Assembly: GCA_009823395.1 (NCBI GenBank)
Contig: CM020513.1
Span: 9,136,501-9,200,500 of the forward strand
Source: Thamnaconus septentrionalis
Lineage: Eukaryota > Chordata > Actinopteri > Tetraodontiformes > Monacanthidae
Direction of reading: 5' to 3'
Length of the DNA stretch: 64,000 bases
Position numbers and translations under genes: made by a program. The notes under the pieces were generated by a model. It was not told the DNA's origin, searched no databases, and saw only the letters and a list, made by a program, of their open reading frames with translations. Each line of letters opens with the position of its first letter. Within the stretch, counting starts at the first letter, position 1. Positions 1 through 12,082 of the stretch are shown here, piece by piece.

Positions 1-2980
1 AAATGCAGGGCCAGTATCGCCAATACCAATCCCAATACCGATTATTTTTAATGAAAGTGGACGTGTCTTCAGATTGGCTTAATCTGAATGAATGTTCAGG
101 ACCTTCAATGGTTTCCGCCTCCTTTATTTTCTTGTGGATTTTGAATTGGATAAAAGCAAGGGCAGAATTTGGGAAAAGCTTTGCAGTAAATAAAAGACAA
201 TTGTCTACCATTCATTGCCTTTATCACCTCGGAGCAGCGGTCTTCATCAGGGGCTGCTAGCTTGAATTGGGACTTTCGAATATATCAAAATACAATTTAT
301 ACTACATATAAGTTTAAAGCAGACTACGGTCTGGGGCCATATGCTGGACCATTAAGCTTTTTAATTTGGCCCGCGGAACTTGAAAAAAATGATATCAACA
401 GGAAGTAAGTCATAAAAAAGCTGTATTTCATCCATTTTTCAGTGTTTTCCGAGTCATTTCAATAAAGAGCTAAATACCGTGCGGCTTCAAAGACAGATAT
501 TTTGTTGCAATGCTTTTTTCATTTTCAACTGACATGAAGCACATGTTTTTTTTACACATCCCATAATATATCTTTCTTCTCCTCTGAGGTGGGTCACCAA
601 AACACTCCATCCATCTGCTCCTGCTCCGCCCCATTTGTCAAATTTTAGAACCCATTGTGGCCCCACCGGTCAAAACGTTTGCCCCCTCCTGGACTAAAGT
701 ATAGATTGCATTACACTGTTATTGGTCAATACGGATACACTGCAATCACTATTATTGATATTTGGATGAATACACCCACAACTTGTAAACTGACCTTATA
801 TTTGTATAATTTCATAAATGGAATCAGCTGCAGCCTCCAGCTTCCCACCTCCTGGTCATTATATTTTCTTGTTCAAAAAAAAAAAAAATTCTCTGGACTG
901 AGAATCATTTGCAGAACAACCTTTATTTAAAGAGCCTGGTCCTACTGAATAGCTTTTAAGTTTTGTCAACAGACAATTGAGCAGAAAATGTGCAAAATGT
1001 GCTCATTTATCCGGTTCAAGCCTTCGCTTGGTCTCTCATCTTTGCTGTTATTTTCAACTCCTCTCCAGTAGAACCAGAGTCCAATCAACAAAACGATCTC
1101 AACCTCGAGGGGACTTCAGGTTAAATAAATAGATTTTTTTATTTTTCCCTCTCACCTACTTACAAAGCATACAAATGCAAATGAGTCTGCGGAAGCCGCC
1201 TGTGCCTGCGGTGTTTTTCAGCTCGGCTTCCTTCCTGCGCCAGATGTTTACGATGTATGGAAAGCGCAGGTGGGTTTTTCCGCCGCCCTCCAACAGGAAG
1301 GCCCCCCCGAAAGAAAAAAAAACAAAAAAAACAATCCCACGCGGCTGCAGAGACTGCGGTTCCGCTGGCGGGGCCGCGACGTGCTGAATTGATGTGGGTA
1401 ATTTCTGAACAGTGTACGTGCGCAATCATAACAGTTGTTTCTCTTTTACTACGCGCCACATTAAATTGCCACGCTGCAATTCATCCACATGATAAATGGA
1501 GGGACGTGGAAAATTACACATAACCCAATATCCATTTACAGTATTTATCAGTTGTTTTTTTACCCCCTACCCCACCCTAGCTTACAGTTTTACTTCATCG
1601 GAGTGTTTCTCATATCGTAAATTAAGCCTCGACAAAACAAAGGCAACAAAGGACCTTGGGTTTATTAATAAGGTTTTGTGAGTATCTATTCTCCCGCTGT
1701 AATTGCGATACGTTATTTCCCCCTGACGGGATGCAACCCTTTGGTTCATAATCACCCGCATTCATCAGGACGCGAAATAAAAAATAATGGAGGCATATCT
1801 TCCCGGCACTCGCTCTCAGTCACAGAGTCAAAGCTCAACGAGGAGCCTGAGGCAGATTCTGAGGAGACACTTTGCAGCTTGAACCGCTGCGAGGACGGAA
1901 AAAGAAGGAAAACAAAAACTTGTCCCATACGTTTGCAGATAGCGGGAGCGCGTCTGCTATCTGCGCAGGTGATCACAGCGAGCCTGTCTGCGGCGCGCCA
2001 GTGGGAAGGTAAACACAGGCGAGTTGACTTTAATCTAGCTAATTAATTTATGCACCCTATCGGGCTGTTAAAGCCCCACCAGCGGGAAGATATACCGTTC
2101 AAGGTTTTTTCAAAGGAAATATCATGCATACATAACACCGGCAGCAACAGTAAACATCCAGCTGTCTGCCGCCGCCGCGCAGGCTGCAAGTGTTTGGGCC
2201 TGCAGGCTTCCGCCTTTGAAGTCGCCCGTTTCAAGGTTACACTTGCTAAAAAAAAAGTGAATTCATTTAAATTCCCATCTCAAAGAAACGCACCGCTGCA
2301 CCCCCCCGTCCGCACCTTCCCTCCGCCATTTTTATGCAAAAATATAAATGGAAACGTATCGCCGCATCTTGTCGTGATTGAGATCCCCCGAAGCCGAGCT
2401 TGACAAGGTTAACCACAGCCACAGATCACAAGTGGGGGGTTTATTTCGAGCGCCGTAACCAACTTCAATCAGCCAGGGTTTGTTTGTCGGCGGCGGGGCG
2501 ACGCGCCTCAACAAAGGGGGCAGGGATGATGCCGACACGGGATACAAAGATAGCCTCGGCCCACGGGGAGACAGGGGATCATCGCTGCCGTCACAGGAAC
2601 AAACACCCGACACCCTGTCTGGAGCGGGGCTGTCTATTAATTGTACTGCCTGCCCTATGGAGGACGCACACGCTCACGTGCACGTACGCACAACAGCAAA
2701 AAGAAATACTCTTGAAGTGCTTCAGCGAGCCAGCCGATGGTGACCCGGACGTGTCGATCAAGCTTGATTTATTGTCGTAAACATCAGTCGTCACTCGGGT
2801 GTCAATCAAGACGTGCAAATAAACCAAAGGCAAGAAAGTTAAGATGTGATTTGCAGTCAGGTTGCATAAAAACAAAGCTTGAAATCTTTTTTTTTTTTTT
2901 TTGACAAAGCTAATCAAGTTTTTAACTTCATATAAATTATCATTAGTGGAGCAGGACTACGCATAATAATAATGATAATT
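1..2980. other. Non-coding stretch, no gene recognised
   Basis: Mixed AT-rich and CpG-bearing vertebrate non-coding DNA. The open frames are short and overlap on both strands, and none carries a family motif. From about 1790 to 2560 the sequence becomes richer in GC and CpG, which could mark regulatory DNA. Only short homopolymer runs are seen, such as poly-A near 876-888 and poly-T near 2887-2902. Confidence 0.6.
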
Positions 2981-3030
2981 AGAAGAAGAAGAAGAAGAAG
3001 AAGAAGAAGAAGAAGAAGAAGAAGAAGAAG
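2981..3030 (+). repeat. (AAG)n microsatellite
   Basis: Uninterrupted AAG trinucleotide repeat of about 50 bases. It is all purine on this strand, so it has the mirror symmetry that can form triplex DNA. It adjoins a short AT-rich TAA/TGA region. Confidence 0.97.
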
Positions 3031-4474
3031 GTATATATTTATTTAGCCCTCTGTTGACAGCCTCCGACAAAAAGGCCATTTTTTGCCCCTTGCTGAAACT
3101 GATGCTTTGCTCAACTTCCCTAGCGCTTGAAGGGGATAAGGGAGGCAGCACCTCTCGTGGAACCAGGTACCTGGATATATGAGTGCCCTTTGTGACATCA
3201 CAAAAGGTCGACCTCCACAGCAATGGCAGTGCAGCTCCCACAGTTGGAAAGCAGGCTATAAACGAGGGAAATGTTTGAATTTCCTTCGCTCCAGACAGTC
3301 GACCGACGAGCTGGAGGCCGTCGTCCTCACAGAGCGCTGGCTCGCTGAGTTGTGACTCAAATGGGACCTTTGAAATCCATCGAATAGAGCAGACGCAGCA
3401 AGCAGAGATGTCGATAGTCGATGAGGAGAGTTTGACTCTCCAAAGGCTGAGGAGGTCAGAGCTTCTTAAACATTTTAAATATATGCAACGTTGCAGCGAA
3501 GTGACCATCTGCTGTTACTGAAGCGACATTAAGTGTCAGGCGCTGTGTTCTCGCTTGACAATTTTCATATCTATATACAAAAGCCAGATTTTTTTTCCCT
3601 CTACGAGCCAATCGCCAAAAACCCGTCCTCCCCTAAATCTGTATTCGGACAAACACTGTGATGTCCACCTGCTGTGACAGTGCTGCGGGGCTGCTTCTTG
3701 GACTTCAACCTTTATTTCTCGGACGCTTCCCTCAACCTCGCTCAGACGCTGCTGCGTGCGAGAGCTACAGACTTCAGCTTTTGTTTTTCCAAAGGCGAAA
3801 AAGTTCACCGGTGAAAGTTTGTGAGCCGCATGAGGTCATTAATGCACGTACCCAGTGCCACCCGCGCCAGGGCAGACGGGTTGGGTGAGCTCAGTCCACA
3901 AAAATACGGCCCAGGTTGTTGTCAAAGAATCACTCGCAACAATAGACAAATGCTATATGTTACTACATGATGAATGCAGATCCGCACACCGCACATTTAC
4001 ACCACTGAGACTTGCAATGAATCAGATTTACTTTAATTAACGCTGCTAAGGCCTAGCTAATCCTGCTATTTAAGCCTAAGCAGATATGAGGGCTCAGGCT
4101 CTGTGGCGTTGCCCCAGTAGGAATGAAAAGTGACACCCAAGGCAGATAATAGACAACTTTGTTTAAACCTGTCAATTGAGCTCTCACATAGACTCACACC
4201 CACCCCATCATCTGCCAGGTAGCCTCCCACCAGGTGAATGAAACTCAACAGCTGATTGCACACTTAAGCCTTACAGGCGTAAAACTCAGCTACCGAGCTA
4301 AGCGCAACTACACAACAGTGTGGCTCCTGTCAGGCACGTGCCATCGTACACACATGGCTTTGCTGCAACACTGCAACACAAGATGCTTGATTATCTTGAC
4401 GGCGTTCACAATGCAAGTGTAGTTTAGTGCAACACGGTGTTTCACAAGGACGTGTACTCGGTCCTATTCTTTTC

Positions 4475-4501
4475 TATTATTATTATTATTATTATTATTA
4501 A
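4475..4501 (+). repeat. (TAT)n microsatellite
   Basis: Uninterrupted TAT trinucleotide repeat of nine units. Confidence 0.95.
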
Positions 4502-5230
4502 ATCTGTATTTTGTAAATATGATCATTTTCCATGGCTGCCTGCGCCAGCTCTGCGCAAACACACCCAGCAAGTTTAGCAGATGTGAGCAATTTGCACACT
4601 CGTTGAGTTTGCGATGGTCTGCTGCAAAGAAAAAGAGATAAAACACGTACGGCCTCGCAAACACAGCAGTCACAGGCAAGACTCCAGGTCTTGACGGGGT
4701 GCGTGTCGGAGAGGAACCACGTCCGGGTTGGCTTCTCTCACTCGGTGAAGGCACGGCAGTGGACTGTGAGAGCGACCCAGGAAGAGGGGCATGAAAGAAG
4801 TGGAGGCTTTAATTCAAAGTATCATGACAATCTAGGCCTGCGTTTGGTTTCGGTGTCTGAACAGCAGAAGCCTCGTCGGAGGTGTGTGCTTGCAGGTACA
4901 CGGCTGCCATTGAAATGCCTTTTGTCTCGCAAACAACAACCGTCGTCTGCCGCGACTTGGAGGAGGCTTTAGCATTTCATTAGCGCGTACACAAAGCAGA
5001 TCTGTGATTTTTTTTTTTTAGTTTAAATGACTTTGAGCAGTTTTTTTTTTCTTCTGTTCTAAACATGACTGCACAACACCTTCTGTACATGTAGGTTACC
5101 TGAGCCTGGCATCTGCAGAGAGAGAGTAATAAATCTGGAGGCGTATTTATTCTTTTATTCTAAATGCACTATTTCATGAACTGATTTGCTGAAGAATGAT
5201 TGTGCAGCTGAGAAACTGAATAAAGTACTT

Positions 5231-5296
5231 ATCCATCTACCTATCTATCTATCTATCTATCTATCTATCCAGCTTTCTTTCCATCTATCTATCTAC
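5231..5296 (+). repeat. (CTAT)n microsatellite, interrupted
   Basis: A run of CTAT tetranucleotides is broken by about 13 bases (agctttctttcc) and then resumes. This is an aged or compound tetranucleotide tract. Confidence 0.93.
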
Positions 5297-5820
5297 CTTT
5301 GCATTGCGGCGCGATTCGTTGCCAAGTCAGGTTTTTGGCCATTACAAACACTTTGCTTCACCTTCAATATCCGCTGCACTTTGCGCGCTGCCACCGTAGA
5401 GACTTTAAGATTCTGCCAGACTTGTTTTGACGCGAACAGTGATTCCTGAGGCTTAAAGTGGAGACAGTAGGAGCTCGGGGTCGGGGCCTTAAGTGTTTTG
5501 GATGCGAGTCCTCCAAACTTGCGATTTGCATCTTCTGTGAGTGCGCCTGTGCCTCTGTAAGGACGGATGCACAAAAATGAGATGAGATGCCAGATGGCAC
5601 CCAGATTAGACATGTGATTATGCATATATTTGCGTCTACAATCACATGTGCTCCCCAGGCATTGTGTCGGCCCAGTGCACCTGTAGTATAATGTGTGTGA
5701 GCGTGTGTGTGTGTGTGTGCTAATTTTTTTTTTTTTTTTCACTTCATGACTGCCTTTTCGAAACTTTACTCTGACCGGTACAGGTGGAGGAAATTGGTCA
5801 ATCTAATTAACAGGCAGAGT

Positions 5821-5856
5821 GGCGGCGGTGGTGGTGGGGGTGGGGCTTGGGGGGAG
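5821..5856 (+). other. G-rich tract, possible G-quadruplex
   Basis: GGC/GGT triplets lead into runs of five, four and six G separated by one to three bases. The tract can plausibly fold as a quadruplex using the upstream GG pairs, but a strict four-tract G3 pattern is not complete. Confidence 0.4.
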
Positions 5857-6136
5857 CAAATCCCGCAGACTCTCCGCCAACAGCAGCAGCGCCTTCACCT
5901 GTCAATCAAACTCGCTGGCGCGCAATCTGTGAGCAAGCACAATTTTGCACGCGGCGCCAACACCCAGCAATTCGCAGGCGCCCAGCTGCGCATTCAAGCG
6001 TTCAGGCGGATCGATAGACTTTCAGGAAGGCCGTAACACCCAGGTTGAGCCCCCGAGGCTCCAGCCAAGTAAGTCAGCACTTTTCCCGGCCACTCATGAG
6101 GAGCCGCGCCGGGCTCAGAGCCAAGAGCCAAACATT

Positions 6137-6156
6137 GGGGAGGGGGGCGGGGGGGG
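6137..6156 (+). other. G-quadruplex motif
   Basis: Runs of four, six and eight G are separated by single A and C bases. The eight-G run can supply two tracts, so the strict four-tract pattern with one-base loops is met. It sits in a CpG-bearing segment. Confidence 0.6.
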
Positions 6157-6554
6157 TAGAGCGCGCCCATTAAGGGAAAAACTTTTGACACAGAGTAATT
6201 CAGCAGTATGACAGCAGCCATCATTATTTCCTAATGTAGGCAGCGCTTGCAGCTCATGAGCTCGTCTGATGGGCGAAGGTCTGCAGTGGACTGAGGGGGA
6301 AAAAGCTCCAAGATTCCGATTAAACTCAATTCAATTTGCATTCGTGGTGGATTCCATATATTCCAGACATGGGTTCATTTTCATCTTAGCTCTTATGGGC
6401 TTTTAGAAGCGAGTTTTTGGAAAGCTGTCACTAAACGGTGTTCCAGACTTGATTCAATAGGCAGACCTGGCGGGAAATTAATCAAATGGAATCACACAAT
6501 TGAAAGCAGTAGTTTCAAAACCCCATTCCCGAAAAGATGTTTTGAGTTTGTTTC

Positions 6555-6557
<3 letters not shown>

Positions 6558-6644
<87 letters not shown>

Positions 6645-6667
6645 GTGTCTCTCTCTGTCTGTGTCTC
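6558..6667 (+). repeat. (CT)n microsatellite with GTCT interruptions
   Basis: About 83 bases of pure CT dinucleotide run to 6640, followed by interrupted GTCTGTGTCTCT units. It is a long polypyrimidine/polypurine mirror repeat and so could form H-DNA. Confidence 0.97.
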
Positions 6668-7569
6668 TTCTTCTTTTTTGATGTGACTTTTTGCGATGCA
6701 GACAGATAAGAGAGCGTGGATTGCGATCGGGATGGAGATGAGGGGAAGTGTAAACCCTCGTGGGAAAACTCTTTTGCTGATGCGCCATTTCCTCTGGGAA
6801 GCCTTCCAGTTGTTTTTTTTTTATTTTTTGTTTTTTGTTTTTTCCTCCGCCCGCCACCTCCTCCCGCGAAAACAGTTTGACGCACAGAAACAGAGTCGGG
6901 AAGACGAGGAAGGGAAAATGAAACGCCTCGAAGAGTCGGCTTGTAATGACAGAGGAACCTTTAAGTTTTTGTTGGGCGAGAGTGACATTTGAAGAGAAGC
7001 AGACGTGCTGGCAGTTGTTCACCCCTCCTGGAAACCATCTTGAAAAACGGACGGATGTTCGGTCAAACCGAGACTTTTCTTTCTTTAACGTTGAGCAAGA
7101 GGCTTCCGATTTAGCTCATCAGCCAGTGCAATGTGCGCAGGTACACTGCAGAGTATTAAGGCCCCGTAATAGTTGGTCTAGTTTTACCTTTTGGAGCATG
7201 AAAAACGTAAAGAGCGCTTGACAGCTGCTCTGAGTTTGAATGGCGTGCGCCTTCACTCTGCGTCTGCGGTTCTTATCGCAAAGGCGCAGGTACACCGAAA
7301 CATCACGAAAAAGAGGCTACCCCTCTGTTGTAAACTAGGACAGAACTCCCCACTAATTAGATTATTACTTTCCGCGGTGCGGGGAGATGAAATGTGCGAG
7401 GTGAGCGTGGAAGGGGGCTATAAAATAATGAGGCGGCAGACAGACGCTTTGTTTGTGCCGGCAGAGGGGGGAGATAAACAGGTGGCTTGTTTGCCGCCGA
7501 CTACCAATGAAACCAGCATCGGAGTCTTTAAGTCGAGAGACGGGAGAAGGGAATAAAGCACGCGAGTGC

Positions 7570-7628
7570 GCTTTAGTCATTTTCTTCCCAATATTTCATT
7601 GGCTGTCAGCGGCGTCAAAAAAGAAATG

Positions 7629-7631
<3 letters not shown>
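7570..7631 (+). repeat. Duplicated 62-bp block, copy 1
   Basis: This block matches 13130-13191 at 61 of 62 positions; the single difference is C at 7613 against T at 13173. Both copies run straight into a CA repeat. They contain an inverted CCAAT box (cattggctg). The flanks outside the block and beyond the CA tract do not match. It may be a piece of a dispersed repeat with a CA tail or a small duplication; I cannot assign a family. Confidence 0.9.

Positions 7632-7683
<52 letters not shown>
7632..7683 (+). repeat. (AC)26 microsatellite
   Basis: Pure AC dinucleotide tract directly after the duplicated 62-bp block. Such alternating purine-pyrimidine DNA can adopt the Z form. Confidence 0.97.
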
Positions 7684-7686
<3 letters not shown>

Positions 7687-8390
7687 AGTTCACAAATACA
7701 AAACAGCACAAACGTGCACCAGTTTATGTCTTTGTATAATTCTGCTGCAAAAATTAATTTCCCTTTGCTTTGCACAATTTAATCATATTTTTGAATAATC
7801 TTTACATTAGAACTGATCATTAGTTAAAGCAATTTAAAAATATTTTGGTCATGTGTAATCTCAAAGTCTCAAATCCTGTCTTCGCTAGATTCATAGGAGC
7901 CATTAGTTTATTCAAGAAAAATTGCATTTAATAATAAACAATTCCTTTTTTTCATCTATAATCTAGTATTTCTACTTGACACTTTGAGGAAAAACCCCAC
8001 GTATCCAGCTTGTGTACGAGTCTTTGCTGGTTGATCATCGTTTGAATATGATGGAATGTCGACGATGAAATGACACCTGAGCTTCGTGCACTAGTTAAAT
8101 GCACAGTTAAAATTCACTTCTTCTTTTTATTTAATTGTCTGTATTTGTTTTGTTCTCCGTCTCACTGGCTCGCCGCCATGAGAGAAAACAGCATCAGTGG
8201 CTGTTAGCGCCGCAAGGTCTTGATTGAGGAGCGGCGGCGTTTTTGAGAAACGTCTGCCCGCAGGCGTAATTCACCAGCCGAGCAGGACGGGGGCTGTGCT
8301 GCTGCCTGATTGGAGCCCAGTCTGCTCTCGGTTGAGAGAGAAAATGGGACGGTGGAGGAACAGTGACGAGCATCTGATGTGTTGCCGTGC

Positions 8391-8524
8391 TTAAAGGTCC
8401 AGTGTGTAAAATTTGGCTTGATTTGTGATTTTTAAATGGGTAAAAGCTAAATACGGAACGCACTGTCAGGCAGGCTTCCCTGAATACTGGGCTTCCTCAA
8501 ACATTTTACACACTGAACCTTTAA
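8391..8524. mobile_element. TTAA-flanked MITE
   Basis: A 126-bp core (8395-8520) is flanked on both sides by TTAA (8391-8394 and 8521-8524). Its ends are 18-bp inverted repeats, aggtccagtgtgtaaaat on the left, matching the right end with one mismatch. There is no coding capacity. TTAA duplication is the hallmark of piggyBac-type insertion, so this is probably a non-autonomous element moved by such a transposase. The superfamily is inferred from the target site only; the ends do not start with CCC. Confidence 0.85.
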
Positions 8525-8655
8525 AGACCTTCAAACAGCTCCAGATACAAACCCAACACCTTGCAAAGTCAAACTGCTGCATTTTACCTGAGCGGATTAA
8601 TGTTTTTTTGGCTGTAGAGAGTCACCCACCGAGCTGAGTTTCAGAAATAGACCAA

Positions 8656-9492
8656 GGGGTAGATCCTCAAAGAAGGGCGCGCAGCGGTAAAATGCGGCGC
8701 GTTTTGCGGTGAGATTGGGCCGCAATCTGCGCCACAAATGCGGGTATCCACAAAGGTTTTTGCGCTAATGACATGCAGGCGCAAACACGCCCACAAATGC
8801 GGCACCTGAAACAGGTGCGAATGTTGCGGTCTGGCAACCTGAGAGCAGTTTGCGCCAAAGGTTGTTTGTGAGTGCATGTGTTTGACAGCGAAACTCTGCT
8901 ACGATAAACGCGCTCCTGTGCGCGCCTGGCATTACGATGCCTCCTCCGTCTTACCAAGACTGCTGCCATAATGGAAAGAAAGTCAAGATGCAAGACGCGT
9001 TAGTCACCAACACCTGAATACCATTTGTATTTTTCATAGCCTATCTAAAATATTGGCATATATACTGTAGTCTATGCCTATCTATATATAAGATTTCGGG
9101 AGCCATATATACAGTATATTTCAGGCTTTTCAGAGAGGAAAGTTTCACTCAGAAGCAAGAAACACTTTGACAGACAGAAGCTGCGCCTGGTTTTGGCTTG
9201 CGGTGTTTCCGTCTGTCAAACTGCGTGCGGACACGAGCGCAAACTCTTTCTGGATCTTCCGCTGTTTGAATGAGGCATATTTGCATAGAAGGGTGTGTCC
9301 TTTTGCGCGTAATGACTCATTTTAATATATTCAAATGAGTCTGGCGCAGCCCTGCCGCTACCTGCGCCTCGGCGTATTTTGCGCCGATTTTCACGTTTGC
9401 GTCCTCTCTGTGGATCGGAATCACCGTTTCTGGCGCTATTTACACGGATTTTCCGCCGCAAAAGCCGCGCAAGCGCTTTGTGGATCTACCCC
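8656..9492. mobile_element. Inverted-repeat DNA element, non-autonomous, family unassigned
   Basis: The left end reads ggggtagatcctcaaag and the right end, read on the other strand, ggggtagatccacaaag: 16 of 17 match. Similarity continues weakly inward as GCGC/TGCGG-rich subterminal sequence. The trinucleotide CAA flanks both ends (8653-8655 and 9493-9495) and may be a 3-bp target duplication, though 3 bp can match by chance. The interior is rich in repeated TGCGCC and GCGCAAA words. No transposase frame is seen. An octamer-like atttgcat occurs near 9290. Confidence 0.7.
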
Positions 9493-10009
9493 CAAGTGTT
9501 TATTTCCAAAGTGTAAATAATTAAGCTCAAAAGCGAGGTTTTGAGTGTGACTGTGTTGAAACTTCATGACCGCTCATACAATACAGAGCGGTGTCCTCGA
9601 ACCTTCACCTTAAACTGACGGTAAAACTACCATCAACACAGCCTCCAAGTTAGGACTGATGTCTACTAAGAGCAAAGACGCCATCAGGTGCTAGCTGCAT
9701 TAAACGTCTCTGATGGACCGGCGGCCTCGGATTGTTTCGCTCCGTCGCAGGACTGAGATGCGTCAACGCCCGCTCAGAATAATGGAATATTAATCTTGAC
9801 ACTTGAGAGCTGCTTGCCAAGAGCGGCTCCCTGAAGTCTTCCGAGGCTGCAATTAAAAGCATCGTGTTACTAATTGATGAACACTCTTTTAGCGAAGGCG
9901 CTGAATTAAACATGCCACTCCCGCCGCCCCGCCCTCCCCCGTTTCCAGGAGCCGCGACGCCGAAGTGGGAGACACTCCCGAATCAGGCGCGGAACGCAGA
10001 CATGCTTCA

Positions 10010-10025
10010 ATTTGCAAATGCAAAT
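10010..10025 (+). promoter_or_regulatory. Overlapping POU octamer-like sites
   Basis: The palindrome atttgcaaat is overlapped by a perfect octamer atgcaaat. This is the binding consensus of POU-domain factors. Function is inferred only; short motifs recur by chance. Confidence 0.3.
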
Positions 10026-10870
10026 CTCCCGGCCGCCGAGTGAGCAGAGGAAGGACACCTCGGTGGTCCTTGTGAGAGCGAACCCGGCAGAAAGAGAAGC
10101 AGAGGACAGACAGACGTGGCGCGGCTGGCTGTGTCCATCCACGGCGTAGAAAGCCGAGCCATTCGTCTGAGTGTCTTTAAAGCAGAACTTAATCATGTCC
10201 TCCTGATGATTTCTCTTGTACGTCGCATGGGGTAGAAGGGTTTGCTAAAGGAAATTGTCGGATTATACGTTTGCAGGCATGTTTGGCAATGTCAGTGTTA
10301 AAATAAATGCCAATGCAGTCTATGTAAAGCACATTTACTTAACGTGGACGAGGCTTTTATTAACCCATCTGGTACTCTAAAAGACGCTTTTTGGATTCAT
10401 TTATTGGTCACACGCTGGTTGCGACATTTAAAATTAGCTGAACGTGCCATTAAAAATCTCTGCTCTCCTCCTCTAAGTCGTACGCAGAGCGGCTCATGGC
10501 GGAAGCAGCTGTTTGTTATTCTCGTCTGAGAGCCTCACGGCAATTTCCTTTTGTCACTGATGAGTCGCCATTCCGCCATTAAAGGATTTGCCGCCACTTC
10601 AGCCTCGTCTCCAACGCTGTCGTTCTCCTCGTCTCCCTGTCTCTGCTCTTCCACTTTGTGCTCTCCATTTGCCGCCACACCGTAACCTGCGTCCCCCACC
10701 CGTCTCCCCAGAAAGCCTCCGGTCGCACGGTGACCCACATGAGGGTCGTCGTGAGTTCAAAGCGGGGATTTGCCTGTATCTTAGTGTTACCCCGTAATCG
10801 CGCTGTCACTGGTTAACCTTGTTATTTTTGGACTCCATGTTAGACCGGACAAACCCTGTTGTTTGTAGCA

Positions 10871-10920
10871 ACAGACACACACACACACGCACGCACGCAC
10901 ACACACACACATGCACACGT
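10871..10920 (+). repeat. Compound (AC)n/(ACGC)n tract
   Basis: AC dinucleotides are interrupted by acgc units and end in an acacgtgtg palindrome. This is an imperfect alternating purine-pyrimidine stretch. Confidence 0.85.
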
Positions 10921-11913
10921 GTGAACCAATACCCTGAAACGGCCCTCCTTGTAATTACAGTCATTTGTCACAGGCGCACCTTGATTTATGGCTGAATTAA
11001 AAATAAACCGGACACAAGTTTCGGCTCCTGGTGATTCTGGTTACAGGCTTGATTAATACGCCGCCAAGAGAACAATTCAATCAGGATTTCCAGTCTGTTG
11101 TGCAAGCAGACCGACAACTTATTGCTGACTAGCTATAAGCCCAGTCTATAACCCCGCCTAGCCAAGGGGTATTTTTTTGGTGGTTAATTTTTTGCGGCAG
11201 TGTCGCTTCTGGATAAAGCGATTTAAAAAAAAAAAAAAAGTACTGCAAACTGTACACACTCACACAAATGCAGCATCATTACTTGTGCAAATTCTCTTTA
11301 TTGCAAACCTGTGCAATAAGGAGAATTTCATCCTTGGAAACATGCAATTTCAGTTTGCGGCGTGAAATAATGATTAGTTAGTTCCATCGCCCTGTTGTCT
11401 GTCTGGTACCTTCATTACTTCTAACGTCTCGTCAAAAATACACACAGTTTCCTCCTTGACAAGAGCCAGTTAGTCCCTATATGGAGTCAGGCTGCCACTT
11501 AAAAGTCTGGGGGAACATTTCTTGAAGGCGATACTAACTGCGTTTCCGTGGACTTTAGTTTACCGTTTGGGTTTAGTATTTTTTTTTTTTTCTCTTTTGA
11601 GTATATTGTTTTTGTTTGTGTACATAAACACCATATGTTCACTCATTTCAGTGACTGGGATCAAAACTGTCTTCGCTAGCAGGATAACTGAACAGAACGC
11701 TATGTGGCAAGCGCAGTCCTCATTCCAAAAAAAACACCTTTTGCGGAGGCAGCCTCAGCCAAACAAACACGACTCCTACAAACTACCACGTATCTGTAAG
11801 TATAACAAGCATGAACTTAAAGAACGGTTAAAACTCATGAAGTCAACTCTGCACGTCTTGACCCACCGCTCCTCTAATGTCTTCTTACATTACTGAGGAA
11901 ATATTATTTCCTA

Positions 11914-12082
11914 TGGTACCATCACGATGCTTAGCTACGTTCCAGATAGATAACCGACCACATCCAGGTGTAGTTCCACACTGATTTGTTTATTCACCAA
12001 AGTGTACACATACCCTTAGCGCATCCCCCCCTAGTGGTGTGGCTGACTAACTGCACTAATACATCACAGCTCCCCTCTTTTA
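11914..12082 (-). mobile_element. Possible LTR remnant with polypurine tract
   Basis: Read on the minus strand, a purine run (aaaagagggga, within 12069-12082) is followed at once by TGTGATGT, the arrangement expected where a polypurine tract meets the start of a 3' LTR. An AATAAA signal lies about 75 bases further on (plus positions 11989-11994), and a CA end is possible at 11914. No gag-pol coding sequence, second LTR or target duplication is seen, so this is a tentative call based on layout alone. Confidence 0.28.

Larger units (their letters stand above)
3031..6557. other. Non-coding stretch with small simple repeats
   Basis: No gene is recognised. Inside lie a TAT repeat (about 4475-4501), a CTAT repeat (5231-5296), a short TG tract (about 5703-5719) followed by poly-T, and G-rich runs near 5821-5856 and 6137-6156. 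A CRE-like palindrome, tgacatca followed by caaa, lies near 3192-3203. The open frames here are short and lack domain signatures. Confidence 0.55.
6668..8390. other. Non-coding stretch around the first 62-bp block and CA tract
   Basis: No gene is recognised. The segment at 7360-7560 is GC-rich with a TATAAAA string at about 7419, but no coding frame follows it. From 7690 to 8150 the sequence is AT-rich and featureless. The duplicated 62-bp block and CA repeat inside it are listed separately. Confidence 0.5.
9493..11913. other. Non-coding stretch
   Basis: No gene is recognised. Between about 9680 and 10200 the DNA is GC-rich with CpG and contains overlapping POU-type sites (10010-10025). A compound CA/CG-CA tract lies near 10871-10915, poly-A at 11224-11239 and poly-T at about 11579-11591. 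The open frames are short and without motifs. Confidence 0.5.

Noticed and set aside
2957..3508. 183-codon minus-strand frame
   Set aside because: It ends in a poly-Ser stretch that is only the AAG microsatellite read backwards; the rest has no family match.
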